Of a stretch of 46,455 nucleotides of DNA, positions 8,826-16,886 are shown piece by piece. A model generated the notes under the pieces. That model was given only the letters and a program-made list of their open reading frames with translations. It searched no databases and had not been told where the DNA came from. The stretch's first letter is position 1. Every line of letters begins with the position of its first letter. Both the position numbers and the translations under genes were made by a program. The DNA is from Candidatus Neomicrothrix sp. (GTDB taxonomy: Bacteria; Actinomycetota; Acidimicrobiia; Acidimicrobiales; Aldehydirespiratoraceae), in assembly GCA_017852795.1 (NCBI GenBank), contig JAFMKU010000013.1:1-46455 (forward strand), written 5' to 3'.

Positions 8826-9887
8826 ATGCTCCGTTACGGCATCATCGGCACCGGAATGATGGGGATCGAACACATCGAGAACCTGCGTCGCACCGATGGC
8901 GTAACGGTGGTGGCCATTGCCGACCCGCATCCGCCGAGCCGCGAAAGAGCGGCTGCGCTCGTACCTGACGCACAACATTTCGTCTCGCATCAAGAACTGA
9001 TCGCGGCCGAGATGTGCGATGCCGTGGTCGTGGCCTCACCGAACATGACCCATGTCGACGTGCTGTCTGATGTGCTGACCACCCCGTTGCACGTTTTGGT
9101 CGAGAAACCGTTGTGCACCACGGTCGCCGACTGTCAGCGAGTCATGAAACTCGCTGAAGGTCGTCAGGCGGTGACCTGGGTTGGGTTGGAATACCGCTAC
9201 ATGCCGCCGATCGCCCGGTTGATCGCCGAAACCGACGCGGGCGCGGTCGGCCGTCCGCGCATGGTTTCGATTCGTGAACACCGGTTCCCATTCCTCCAAA
9301 AGGTTGACGACTGGAACCGTTTCTCGGCCAACACCGGTGGGACACTGGTGGAAAAGTGCTGCCATTTCTTCGATCTGATGGTTCGGATCATGCCCGGACA
9401 GCCGATCCGCGTGATGGCTTCAGGTGGGCAGGATGTCAACCATCTAGACGAGTCCTACCACCAGAAGACGCCGGACATCCTCGACAACGCATTTGTCATC
9501 GTCGAGTTCGACGACGGTGGACGAGGAATGCTTGACCTCTGCATGTTCGCCGAAGCCACGCACAACCAGGAGGAACTCAGCGTGGTGGGTGAACTTGGCA
9601 AAGTGGAGGCGTTGATCCCCGATGATGTTGTGCGAATCGGCCGACGCGGCGAACACTGGATCGGTGAAGTCGAGCAGTTTTCGGTCAGCGATCCCGATAT
9701 TGCCTACCTCGGTCATCATTCGGGTTCGTCGTTTGTTGAGCACCAGAAGTTTCGCGACGCCATCTTGGGTCTGACCCCGGCCGAAGTAAGCCTCTCCGAC
9801 GGTCTCCTTTCGGTAGCGATCGGTCAAGCAGCCCACCGCTCGATCGATGAGCACCGGCCGGTTGCTCTCGCCGAGATCCTCGGTTGA
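8826..9887 (+). CDS. Gfo/Idh/MocA-family oxidoreductase
   Basis: A 353-residue NAD(P)-dependent oxidoreductase of the glucose-fructose oxidoreductase / inositol 2-dehydrogenase family. The Rossmann motif YGIIGTGMMGIEH is at residues 3-15, VLVEKPLCTT (with the conserved EKP Lys) is near residue 91, and the C-terminal half is the usual beta-sheet domain. I chose the ATG at 8826 rather than 8802 because a strong purine-rich Shine-Dalgarno stretch (GGAAGGAGGGG, 8813-8823) lies immediately upstream of it, and the protein then starts just before the glycine motif as is normal. Substrates in this family are mostly sugars, cyclitols and their derivatives; the exact one is not readable here. It appears to be a single-gene unit. 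Confidence 0.9.
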   Translation: MLRYGIIGTGMMGIEHIENLRRTDGVTVVAIADPHPPSRERAAALVPDAQHFVSHQELIAAEMCDAVVVASPNMTHVDVLSDVLTTPLHVLVEKPLCTTVADCQRVMKLAEGRQAVTWVGLEYRYMPPIARLIAETDAGAVGRPRMVSIREHRFPFLQKVDDWNRFSANTGGTLVEKCCHFFDLMVRIMPGQPIRVMASGGQDVNHLDESYHQKTPDILDNAFVIVEFDDGGRGMLDLCMFAEATHNQEELSVVGELGKVEALIPDDVVRIGRRGEHWIGEVEQFSVSDPDIAYLGHHSGSSFVEHQKFRDAILGLTPAEVSLSDGLLSVAIGQAAHRSIDEHRPVALAEILG

Positions 9888-9962
9888 GTAACTCACGTCA
9901 CCAAGACGCCCACTGACCTCAGCCGTCTAACACCGACTTGAGGGCGCTACGCTGCTCCTCTT

Positions 9963-10039
9963 CGGGACGTGGCGCAGGCTGGTAGCGCACCTGCTTTGGG
10001 AGCAGGGGGTCGTGGGTTCAAATCCCGCCGTCCCGACCA
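9963..10039 (+). tRNA. tRNA-Pro (anticodon TGG), CCA encoded
   Basis: A complete 77-nt cloverleaf. The acceptor arms are CGGGACG and CGTCCCG, the anticodon arm is CCTGC-TTTGGGA-GCAGG with anticodon TGG, and the T arm contains GGTTCAAATCC. The 3' end ACCA is encoded. The 3' flank up to 10277 holds no convincing gene; an open frame on the minus strand there runs into the tRNA and is not credible. Confidence 0.97.
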
Positions 10040-10277
10040 ATAAGAGTCCGGCTGAACTCTGGAGCCAACCGCGGCGTCGACTTCAGTTGGCCGCTGGCCG
10101 GACTAGGTCGTCTACCTTCGGCCCGAGGACAACGGGTGCCTCGGCGGCGACGGTTGCGCTCAACGAACCGGTCGTACGAGGTCAGAACGTCACGTTTGCC
10201 GACCGGAACGACCCATAGGTTGTGCACGGCCACAATCGCCGGGCGTAGGCTCATGGCCTGCCGACTCGACCACGACT

Positions 10278-10811
10278 ATGACGCATCCTCTCACCACCCT
10301 TTTTTCCGGTAATCGTTCACAGCGTCAGTGGGCCGCGACCGTCGCCGTGCACGCGCTCGCAACGTGGTTCCTGGTCGGCTTGATCTGGACCATTCACGTC
10401 GTTCACTATCCACTCTTCGCCGAAGTTGGGCCAGACAACTACACGGCCTTCCAACGCGCTCATGTGGCGCGGATCGGCCCGCTCCTAGCTCTGCCGTGGA
10501 TCACCGAAGGAATCACCACGCTCGGCTTGCTGCTTCTCGCCCGATCTCGACGAGAACGGTTGCTGGTCGGAATCGCCTGCGCTGCTGCGGCCGGGGTGCT
10601 ACTCATCAGCGGTTTCGCTTCCGCTCCCGCTCACGGCGAGTTGGCCGACGGTTTCGATCAACAGGTTCACGGACGGTTGATGGACTGGAACCTACTCCGG
10701 GCACTGTTGTGGACCGCTAAGGGGGCGATCGGTGCAGCCCTGCTCTGGGATGTGGCCGTCACCTCTCGATTGGCTCCACAACCCGAAGCACAGCGATCAG
10801 CCACTGGATAA
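10278..10811 (+). CDS. Four-helix integral membrane protein, function unknown
   Basis: A 177-residue protein with four predicted membrane helices, at about residues 19-41, 65-87, 93-112 and 137-158. A conserved-looking IHVVHYPLFAEVG segment follows helix 1, and an E in LPWITEGITT lies at the start of helix 2. I recognise the pattern from uncharacterised bacterial membrane proteins but know no function for it. It begins 238 bp after tRNA-Pro and ends 42 bp before the next lipoprotein gene on the same strand, so cotranscription is possible. Confidence 0.75.
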   Translation: MTHPLTTLFSGNRSQRQWAATVAVHALATWFLVGLIWTIHVVHYPLFAEVGPDNYTAFQRAHVARIGPLLALPWITEGITTLGLLLLARSRRERLLVGIACAAAAGVLLISGFASAPAHGELADGFDQQVHGRLMDWNLLRALLWTAKGAIGAALLWDVAVTSRLAPQPEAQRSATG

Positions 10812-10853
10812 CTACGGTTGTTAGTATCTGGAGTCCACGGTTCGGGAGGGTCG

Positions 10854-12005
10854 ATGCGACGAGTTTTGATCATGGGAGTAGCGCTAGTGCTTCTGGCAAG
10901 CGCCTGCGGTAGCGACGGCGACACGCAAACCGCCGGGGAGCCAGCTTCAAACGCGGACACGGCTAGCGCCACGGACACAACAACCACATCAGCGCCTACG
11001 ACCATCCCCCCGACCACCACCGAAGCATCGGAACCAACGCCCAGTTGGGTACAGATCAACGCCGAGGGTTGCGTGTGCTCCGACGGTTCGGACTACACCT
11101 ACTGGCTTCGCGAAGCCGACCCGACCCGAGTCATGTTGTTCTTCGACGGAGGCGGCGCCTGCTTCTCTGCTGAAACCTGCAACCCTGATGATCCGGCATA
11201 CTCAACCCAAGCCGACGACAACATGACAGAGGCCGACACGGGAGTGTTCGACCTCGCGAACCCCGCCAACCCGGTAGCCAACTGGTCGATGATCTTCATG
11301 CCGTACTGCACCGGCGACGTCCACCTCGGCACCAACACCGAAGTGGATTACGGCGATGGGATTGTCGTGAACCACCTCGGGTATACCAATGCCGAAAACG
11401 GTCTCGATGCGCTGATCTCTAGGTTCCCGAACGCTGAACAGATTCTCGTTACCGGGTCGAGTGCCGGTGGTGTCCCTACTCCCCTGTTTGCCGGCCTCGT
11501 TGCCGACGCCTTTCCCGACGCTGATGTGATGGGCTTGCCCGACGGAAGTGGTGGCTACCCCAGCAACCCGGGACTCAACGCGTTGATCGGCAACCTGTGG
11601 GGAACCTCCGGAGCGATCCCCGACTGGACCTCTACCGCAGACGTCACCGCCGCTGAGTTCGGAATCCCCGACCTGTACGGCCTCGCAGCAACCGAATTCC
11701 CTGCCATCCGCTGGGCTCGATTCGACCATGCCTACGACGGAACCCAAGCCACCTTTTCTGCACTCGCAGGGTTAGCTGACTCAACGGTAAAGGCCGTGTT
11801 GGACATCAACGAAGCTCTGGCTGAAAGCAGCGGTATCGACCTTGACGTCTATGTCGCTCCCGGCACCGAACACACGATCCTGGCTCGACCAGAAATGTAT
11901 GACCTTGAGGTCAATGGGACCCGGTTCGTTGACTGGTTCAGCGCATTCCTCGCCGGAGACGACATTTCCGACGTGGTCTGTGTCGACTGCGAACAACCCG
12001 GCTAA
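10854..12005 (+). CDS. Pectinacetylesterase/Notum-like lipoprotein (copy 1)
   Basis: A 383-residue predicted lipoprotein. The N-terminal hydrophobic stretch ends in the lipobox LLASAC (Cys18), followed by a Thr/Pro-rich linker to about residue 62. The rest matches the pectinacetylesterase family, an alpha/beta-hydrolase group that removes ester-linked acyl groups: FFDGGGACF (oxyanion region), YCTGDVHLG, the nucleophile Ser203 in GSSAGG, DGSGGYPSN and a C-terminal APGTEHTIL with the catalytic His. I chose the ATG at 10854 because GGGAGGG lies just upstream and the signal peptide then starts correctly. A second, closely similar gene lies at 13113, with a PASTA gene between them. The substrate could be an O-acylated glycan or lipid; pectin itself is unlikely to be the only target. 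Confidence 0.85.
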   Translation: MRRVLIMGVALVLLASACGSDGDTQTAGEPASNADTASATDTTTTSAPTTIPPTTTEASEPTPSWVQINAEGCVCSDGSDYTYWLREADPTRVMLFFDGGGACFSAETCNPDDPAYSTQADDNMTEADTGVFDLANPANPVANWSMIFMPYCTGDVHLGTNTEVDYGDGIVVNHLGYTNAENGLDALISRFPNAEQILVTGSSAGGVPTPLFAGLVADAFPDADVMGLPDGSGGYPSNPGLNALIGNLWGTSGAIPDWTSTADVTAAEFGIPDLYGLAATEFPAIRWARFDHAYDGTQATFSALAGLADSTVKAVLDINEALAESSGIDLDVYVAPGTEHTILARPEMYDLEVNGTRFVDWFSAFLAGDDISDVVCVDCEQPG

Positions 12006-12057
12006 CCGGCCTCTCGGTGCTTCACTCCACCGAAAAGCGCAGCCCCTTGGCTAGGTG

Positions 12058-12083
12058 AAAAAGTTTTTGGGAAAAGTGTCCAC
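12058..12083 (+). promoter_or_regulatory. ECF-type promoter-like element upstream of PASTA gene 1
   Basis: The element is AAAAAGTTTTT, a 7-nt spacer, then GTGTCCAC (12076-12083). It matches, ungapped from the AA(C/G)TTTT box onward, the element upstream of the paralogous PASTA gene at 16788-16814. ECF sigma factors typically read an AAC-type -35 and a GTC-type -10 box. A 13-nt match, TCGTTGCTCATGG at 12095-12107, lies the same 12 nt downstream in both leaders. The start codon is 72 nt downstream, so the mRNA has a long leader. Confidence 0.6.
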
Positions 12084-12155
12084 TACCTGATTCCTCGTTG
12101 CTCATGGCCCCTGAACGGCACCAACCAGTGGTGCCACAACCAAAGGAACAGTGCC

Positions 12156-12956
12156 ATGAACACCCAGATCAACAACCAAACCGACCCGAACCTCACCACC
12201 ACCCACGAACCGATTCCGACGGTTGAGTCAAACACCGTGTTCACGGCTCCGGTCGCCGGACCAGTTTCGGCTCCCACCCGCAACCGGTTCCGACTCATGG
12301 CCGCATCGGGCCTGGCCGGGCTCTTCGTGATCGGTGGTGCAATCGGACTTGCCACTACCGGCGGCTCCGCCACCACTTCCGAAACTGACATTGCCCTTAC
12401 CCAAGCCGCTGACAGTGTTGACAGCGAACTGGTGGGTGCCGAAGTCCTCGTCGCCGACCCCGTCTCCCCCGCCGGAAACTCCACCGATAGCAACGCTGCT
12501 GTGGTCCCAGCTGACGGTTCCCCGACCGAAGAAGCCCCCGCCGAGGAAGCTCCGGTTGCGGAAGCCCCCGCTGAGGAAGCTCCCACCGAAGAAGCCCCGG
12601 TTGAAGAAACCCCGGCCGACACCACCGGCGACAATCCGTTCGACTTCGGTTTCGGTATCGAACTCCCCACCGGAAGCCTGTTTGACAACCTCACCGATCC
12701 TGAACTCTCAAACAATCTGCCCGATTTCGAGCTGGTTCAGGGTCTCGTGTTCATGCCCGACGTCATCAACATGAACCGCACCCAAGCCGCAATCCTGCTC
12801 TCCGACCTCGGCCTGAATGTCACTATCCGAGAGGTGATCGTGTTCAGCGGCGAAAACAACACGGTGCGAAGCGCCAGCATCGAAGCCGGAACGCTTGTGA
12901 CTGAAGGCCAGGCGGTCACCCTTGAAGTGATCAAGAACATGAACCCGTTTGACTGA
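12156..12956 (+). CDS. Single-pass membrane protein with C-terminal PASTA domain (copy 1)
   Basis: A 266-residue protein with an N-terminal cytoplasmic tail (1-46, ending in the basic TRNRFR), one membrane helix (about 47-66), an acidic Pro/Ala/Glu repeat region of EEAP units (122-152), a Phe/Gly/Asp-rich spacer and one PASTA domain (about 199-260) with MPDVINMNRTQA and SGENNTVRSA. PASTA domains of penicillin-binding proteins and Ser/Thr kinases contact peptidoglycan, so the protein probably displays one on the outer face on an extended stalk. The start is supported by AAGGA 8-9 nt upstream and by the MNTQ-x-NN start shared with the paralog at 16887. There is no kinase or penicillin-binding domain. 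It lies between two paralogous esterase genes. Confidence 0.85.
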   Translation: MNTQINNQTDPNLTTTHEPIPTVESNTVFTAPVAGPVSAPTRNRFRLMAASGLAGLFVIGGAIGLATTGGSATTSETDIALTQAADSVDSELVGAEVLVADPVSPAGNSTDSNAAVVPADGSPTEEAPAEEAPVAEAPAEEAPTEEAPVEETPADTTGDNPFDFGFGIELPTGSLFDNLTDPELSNNLPDFELVQGLVFMPDVINMNRTQAAILLSDLGLNVTIREVIVFSGENNTVRSASIEAGTLVTEGQAVTLEVIKNMNPFD

Positions 12957-13012
12957 GTCACCAACATCGTGATCCCCGGCTGTTCCTGCAGCCAGAAGGT
13001 CACCGCTCCACC

Positions 13013-13043
13013 AGAGGCCGGCAGCTACCAGCTGCCGGCCTCT
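13013..13043 (+). terminator. Perfect 14-bp hairpin after PASTA gene 1
   Basis: AGAGGCCGGCAGCT and its exact inverse flank a 3-nt loop, 57 bp after the PASTA stop codon. The following tract (GACCTTTCC) is only weakly T-rich, so termination may be partial. It separates the PASTA gene from the next esterase gene. Confidence 0.65.
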
Positions 13044-13112
13044 GACCTTTCCGACCAGTATCGAATCGCTCAATCAACTAGTTTCTTGCCACCAGGCGGA
13101 AGGAACAGATGC

Positions 13113-14246
13113 ATGCACCGACTCGCGGCAATTGGGATTATTGGCGTACTGCTGGCCTCGGCCTGCGGGGGTACGAACACCGAGGTTCGGGGCGAGGTGC
13201 CGATCAGCACGTCGTCGACAACCACCAGCGACGCTCCGGCCCCCACCGCCTCGAGCTCTACCGATCCCCTCTCAGCCGATAGAAGCTGGGAAAAGTTCCT
13301 CCCCGAGGACTGCAAATGCGCCGACGGATCCGACTACGCCTACTGGCTCGTTCAAGGTGACCCCCAAAGAGTCTTGGTGTACCTCGATTCCGGTGGTGCT
13401 TGTTTTTCGGCGGAAACCTGCGGCCCTGATGACCCGACCTACAGCCGATCGATCCTCGAAAGATCGGACCTGCCGGACAAAGGACTCTTCCAACTAGACA
13501 ACCCGGAGAACCCGGTTGCTGACTGGTCAGTGGTCTACATCCCGTATTGCACCGGCGATGTCCACGTCGGCACTCGTCGGGGGGTCGACTACGGCGACGG
13601 GGTCGTCATGGATCACACCGGTTTCCTCAATGCTCAGAACGGACTCGAAACCTTGGCCAGCAGGTTCCCAGACGCCGAACAAATCCTCGTCGCCGGATCC
13701 AGCGCCGGTGCAGTTGCCACCCCATTGTTCGCAGGCCTCGTTGCCGACGACTTCCCCAATGCCGATGTCATGTCGCTTCCCGACGGTGGAGGAGGCTTTC
13801 CTAGCAATCCAATCCTGAACGAGCAGATCGGCAACCTGTGGGGAACAGCCGCCGTCATACCCGATTGGGAGTCGACAGCAGGATTGACGGTTGCCGAGTT
13901 TGGCATTCCCGACGTCGTCGCGCTGGCCGCGGCCAACCATCCCAACATTCGCTGGGCCCGCTACGACAACGCCTTCGACGGGGTACAAGCCCGCTACCTG
14001 CGACTTGCCGGGTTCCCGGACCAGCCCATCAAGGAAGTGCTTGACAACAACGAGGCCTTGGCCGAAAACCAGGGGGTGGACTACGACGTCTATGTCGCCC
14101 CCGGCGTCGATCACGTCATCTTGGACAGTGAGAACATGTACGGGATAACGGTCAACGAGGTGCGTTTCGTTGACTGGCTCGCGGCGTTCGTCGCTGGAGA
14201 AGAAATCGACGACGTGGTCTGCATCGACTGCGAACCACCGAACTAA
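13113..14246 (+). CDS. Pectinacetylesterase/Notum-like lipoprotein (copy 2)
   Basis: A 377-residue paralog of the gene at 10854, alignable along its length. It has a lipobox LLASAC (Cys18), a Ser/Thr/Pro-rich linker to about residue 55, YCTGDVHVG, the nucleophile Ser197 in GSSAGA, DGGGGFPSN and a C-terminal APGVDHVIL. The oxyanion segment is LDSGGACF here against FFDGGGACF in copy 1, and the residue after GSSAG is Ala rather than Gly, so activity or specificity may differ. I start it at 13113 because GGAAGGA lies 9 nt upstream and the ATG leads straight into the lipoprotein signal; the open frame begins earlier but crosses a hairpin. The function is inferred from family motifs only. Confidence 0.85.
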   Translation: MHRLAAIGIIGVLLASACGGTNTEVRGEVPISTSSTTTSDAPAPTASSSTDPLSADRSWEKFLPEDCKCADGSDYAYWLVQGDPQRVLVYLDSGGACFSAETCGPDDPTYSRSILERSDLPDKGLFQLDNPENPVADWSVVYIPYCTGDVHVGTRRGVDYGDGVVMDHTGFLNAQNGLETLASRFPDAEQILVAGSSAGAVATPLFAGLVADDFPNADVMSLPDGGGGFPSNPILNEQIGNLWGTAAVIPDWESTAGLTVAEFGIPDVVALAAANHPNIRWARYDNAFDGVQARYLRLAGFPDQPIKEVLDNNEALAENQGVDYDVYVAPGVDHVILDSENMYGITVNEVRFVDWLAAFVAGEEIDDVVCIDCEPPN

Positions 14247-14354
14247 CCCGGCGACCGAAGCACCGATACCGAGGGCACCACCGGTGATGAAAGCAAATCG
14301 TGGTTCAGCCAGGCCTCGACTGTTTCACATCGGTGCGGGCTCTACCCACCGAAA

Positions 14355-14879
14355 TCAGCTAGCGGTTCCGAAAAGCATCTCGAAGGTGGCCTGTTCGAAC
14401 GACGAGAACGAACTGGCCGTTTCAACGAGCCGCTTCGATGCGCCAGATTCGGGGCTCACAACATCAACCACGATCCCCGCTTCGGCGAGTTTCGCAACCG
14501 CATCGGCAAAGATGCCGTCGCCAGAAGCAACGACCACCCGGTCAAAGCGTTCGGCAACGTTTTCTTGGTCGATCACTTCAAGCAGCGCAAGGTCGGCTCC
14601 GTTGGGACCGGATTTCATCAGGATCCGTCCGCCTACCCAGGCGAACATGGCGACCTTGGCCGCGTGATGGCTTACCGCCACAACCACGTGTGCTTGTGGA
14701 TCGTTGGTTACTGAGGCAACAAGGATCTGAGCCCATTGGCATTCGGCCAACGACGGGTCACCGGAACCGCACAAATTCTCCAAGTCGACCAGCACTATGG
14801 TGCGGCCAGTTGCCAGCTCTCCTCCGGATCGGAACCGAGGCATCTGGTTGCGGGGGAATGTAGAGACGGGGAAGTGCAT
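14355..14879 (-). CDS. NYN-domain (PIN-like) putative ribonuclease
   Basis: A 174-residue protein with the NYN fold of PIN-like nucleases. The acidic residues expected to hold the catalytic metal are visible: Asp32 in IVLVDLENL, Asp96 in GPNGADLAL and Asp121/Asp126 in ASGDGIFADAV. The order of these motifs fits NYN proteins such as those related to LabA and Limkain-b1. The C-terminal 30 residues are not recognisable. A Shine-Dalgarno AAAGGAA lies 7 nt before the ATG. It is a lone minus-strand gene downstream of the sigma-factor gene, separated from it by 137 bp with no recognisable feature. The RNA target is unknown. Confidence 0.85.
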   Translation of the reverse strand: MHFPVSTFPRNQMPRFRSGGELATGRTIVLVDLENLCGSGDPSLAECQWAQILVASVTNDPQAHVVVAVSHHAAKVAMFAWVGGRILMKSGPNGADLALLEVIDQENVAERFDRVVVASGDGIFADAVAKLAEAGIVVDVVSPESGASKRLVETASSFSSFEQATFEMLFGTAS

Positions 14880-15016
14880 GGGTATTCCTTTCGTGAAGAG
14901 CGTCCTGCTAACCCGTAACGGCGCCAGCGAAGAACACTGAGCGGATAACCGAGCGTGACAGGTGGGTGTGACAGTGGCGGCTCAGGCCCGTTGGCAACGG
15001 GCGCGCCAGCCAGGAA

Positions 15017-16648
15017 TCAACTCCGCTCCTGACAGCTCTTCACGAAAAAGTCTTCGTTCTGCAGGTTGTCCGGTGGGCTCCGGAATGTCTTGTTTCCCGC
15101 CTCATCGGTGACGGTCAAGGTCATGATCAGCCGTTCCCGACCCAACACGGTTCGTGCCGGGATCCGAAGCGACCCGTTCCATAACGTGTCACCTGGGGCT
15201 CGGGTCAGCTCGATGGTTCCTTCGGGTTTAGCAACCCCAGGACGGTCCAGTTGCCAACGAAGCAACACCGACTGAACAGCGACATTGTCCGATGCTTCCA
15301 CCATCACCGGTGCATCATCCTCACCGCAGCCCCCGAGCTCCCACATGTCGATCCCTGGGACTTTCACGTTGAAACTGAGAACCACGGGCGGCTCCGAGTC
15401 CACAACCGCGGGCATCGTGGTCGTGGTGCTCGTGGTGGTTGTCGTGGTGCTCGTGGTGCTCGTTGACGTCGTCGTACTCGTACTGGTGGACGTCGTCGTG
15501 ATGGTGCTGGTGGACGTGGATGCCGGTGCGGTAGTGCTCGATACTGCCGTGGGGTCAGAAACTCCGGGCACGAACGGATCAGGATCGGTGTCGGTTCGAG
15601 TTTCGGTCGGGGCCAGCCCATCATCGGCGACCGCAACCGTCGGTGAAGTGTCGGTCGCTGATGGTTCCTGACGGGTGCCATCCCCGACCGATACCGCCCA
15701 TCCAGCCACGACAACCACCGCGGCACCGACGCCAATCGCCAAACGAGTCGCCCAGGTGGCCAATATCCCCCGCCGGACCGGGTCGGCCACCGGGAAACCA
15801 TCGGGACGCCACGAGACCAGCTCGACCGACGGGGCCACGCCCGGACCGGCCAACAACTCGGCAACGCTGCTGCGGAGGGCAGCGGGAACCGGCTGCATGG
15901 GCATCGCTGATGCCAGCCCCCCAGGATCGAGCAGCGCCTTGCGGCGGCGAGTACACGAATCACAGTCGTCGATATGGCGGCTCACCCGCTTACGAAGCAC
16001 CGGAGTAACAACCGGTTCGCCACTACCCAACAGCGCCTGAAGTTCCTCGCACTCGCGTCGGCCAAACCGCATCACCAGCAGTACCCCAAGCGACCGTTCA
16101 ACCCGACTGCGGACCCGCTGGAGCAACTTGTAGGCATTCTGGGTCGACACCCCAAGCACATCAGCGAGTTCGTCGCCGTCAAGACCGTGGCGAAGGTGTA
16201 GCTGCAAAATCTCTTGATCTCGCTCGTTCAACCCAGCCTGAGCTTGAGCAATGAGGTCACGAAGTTCGTCGCGCACCACGGACTGGGTCATGTCGACCTC
16301 AAATCCTGGGTCGAGCACGCTGACCTCGGAAGACTTTGCGCCTCCTGCGGTGACCGTGTCTCCGACCAGCACCGTTCGCTTCTGGCCTCGGATCCGGGCC
16401 CGGCACTGGTTTCGGGCGATGCTGTACAACCAAGACTTGAGTCGGTCCGGCTCCCGCAGCTGGTGCAACTTCTGCGTGGCGGTAAGGAAGGTGTCCTGGA
16501 ATGCGTCCGCTGCTTCGTCCTCGCTGTGCAGGATGGAACGACAGAGGCTGTAGACGGGATCGGCGTAGCGCTCGTAGATCGCCGCAAACGCCTGACGGTC
16601 GCCGCGCAGGTGCTGCGCAATGAGTTCTGCGTCGCTTGGCTTAGCCAC
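15017..16648 (-). CDS. ECF sigma factor fused to ZAS-like zinc finger, membrane helix and external domain
   Basis: A 543-residue fusion. Residues 20-90 are sigma region 2 (AIYERYADPVYSLC, DAFQDTFLTA, LKSWLYSIARN) and about 128-190 are region 4 (LNERDQEILQLHL, LADVLGVSTQNAYKLLQRVRSRV). Next come Cys200 and a His225-x3-Cys229-x2-Cys232 motif, the zinc-binding signature of ZAS anti-sigma domains. A membrane helix follows at about 297-321, then a Ser/Thr-only linker (about 370-411) and an external C-terminal domain of about 130 residues with a Cys pair (441, 539) and a beta-sandwich look. Sigma and anti-sigma are normally separate proteins; here one chain would tether the sigma to the membrane. 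Release by proteolysis or a conformational change is inference. The nearby PASTA genes carry candidate target promoters. Confidence 0.9.
   Translation of the reverse strand: MAKPSDAELIAQHLRGDRQAFAAIYERYADPVYSLCRSILHSEDEAADAFQDTFLTATQKLHQLREPDRLKSWLYSIARNQCRARIRGQKRTVLVGDTVTAGGAKSSEVSVLDPGFEVDMTQSVVRDELRDLIAQAQAGLNERDQEILQLHLRHGLDGDELADVLGVSTQNAYKLLQRVRSRVERSLGVLLVMRFGRRECEELQALLGSGEPVVTPVLRKRVSRHIDDCDSCTRRRKALLDPGGLASAMPMQPVPAALRSSVAELLAGPGVAPSVELVSWRPDGFPVADPVRRGILATWATRLAIGVGAAVVVVAGWAVSVGDGTRQEPSATDTSPTVAVADDGLAPTETRTDTDPDPFVPGVSDPTAVSSTTAPASTSTSTITTTSTSTSTTTSTSTTSTTTTTTSTTTTMPAVVDSEPPVVLSFNVKVPGIDMWELGGCGEDDAPVMVEASDNVAVQSVLLRWQLDRPGVAKPEGTIELTRAPGDTLWNGSLRIPARTVLGRERLIMTLTVTDEAGNKTFRSPPDNLQNEDFFVKSCQERS
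15415..15540. repeat. Low-complexity GTGGTCGT/GCTCGTGGT tract coding a Ser/Thr linker
   Basis: The plus strand here is almost only G, T and C in short GTGGT and GTCGT units. It is the coding sequence, read on the minus strand, of the Thr/Ser linker between the membrane helix and the external domain of the sigma fusion. Such tracts change length easily by slippage. Confidence 0.75.
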
Positions 16649-16714
16649 GAAAGTTGATCATAGTGAGCGGTTGCTTGTCGCTTCATGTCCTACCTGATGC
16701 ACGACCAGGTCTCC

Positions 16715-16737
16715 GTGGACAGAAAGGCGAAGATTCC
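16715..16737 (-). promoter_or_regulatory. Possible autoregulatory ECF-type promoter of the sigma fusion gene
   Basis: Read on the minus strand, GGAAT is followed after 11 nt by TGTCCAC, 67 bp before the sigma gene's ATG. The TGTCCAC box equals the -10 box upstream of both PASTA genes, and GGAAT resembles the classical ECF -35 GGAAC. The -35 box differs from the AAAAA(C/G)TTTT of the other two, so this is a weaker match. Confidence 0.35.
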
Positions 16738-16787
16738 TGTCGCGCTGCGTGTTCGGTACGTCAGCAAACCCAACGCCTCAAGGTGGC

Positions 16788-16814
16788 AAAAAACTTTTCG
16801 AGATTTGTGTCCAC
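16788..16814 (+). promoter_or_regulatory. ECF-type promoter-like element upstream of PASTA gene 2
   Basis: AAAAAACTTTT is followed by an 8-nt spacer and GTGTCCAC (16807-16814). It aligns without gaps to the element at 12058-12083. The shared downstream block TCGTTGCTCATGG (16826-16838) keeps the same 12-nt distance. The AAC and GTC cores are those expected of an ECF sigma promoter, and the only sigma gene seen in the window starts 140 bp away on the other strand. Confidence 0.6.
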
Positions 16815-16886
16815 GGTCGAAGAGTTCGTTGCTCATGGTGTTCGAACAGCACCCAACGGGGGTGCGAAACCGAGAGGACAATGACA

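Noticed and set aside
10018-10254. 78-residue minus-strand open frame after tRNA-Pro
   Set aside because: It overlaps the 3' end of the tRNA and has a basic, domain-free composition.
10833-10839. GTCCAC near the first esterase gene, a possible further target of the ECF sigma
   Set aside because: No AAC-type -35 box is found at the right distance, so the match was not counted with the two PASTA promoters.
15415-15540. Repeat tract considered as a CRISPR or regulatory array
   Set aside because: Units are irregular and code a Ser/Thr linker in frame; there are no spacers.
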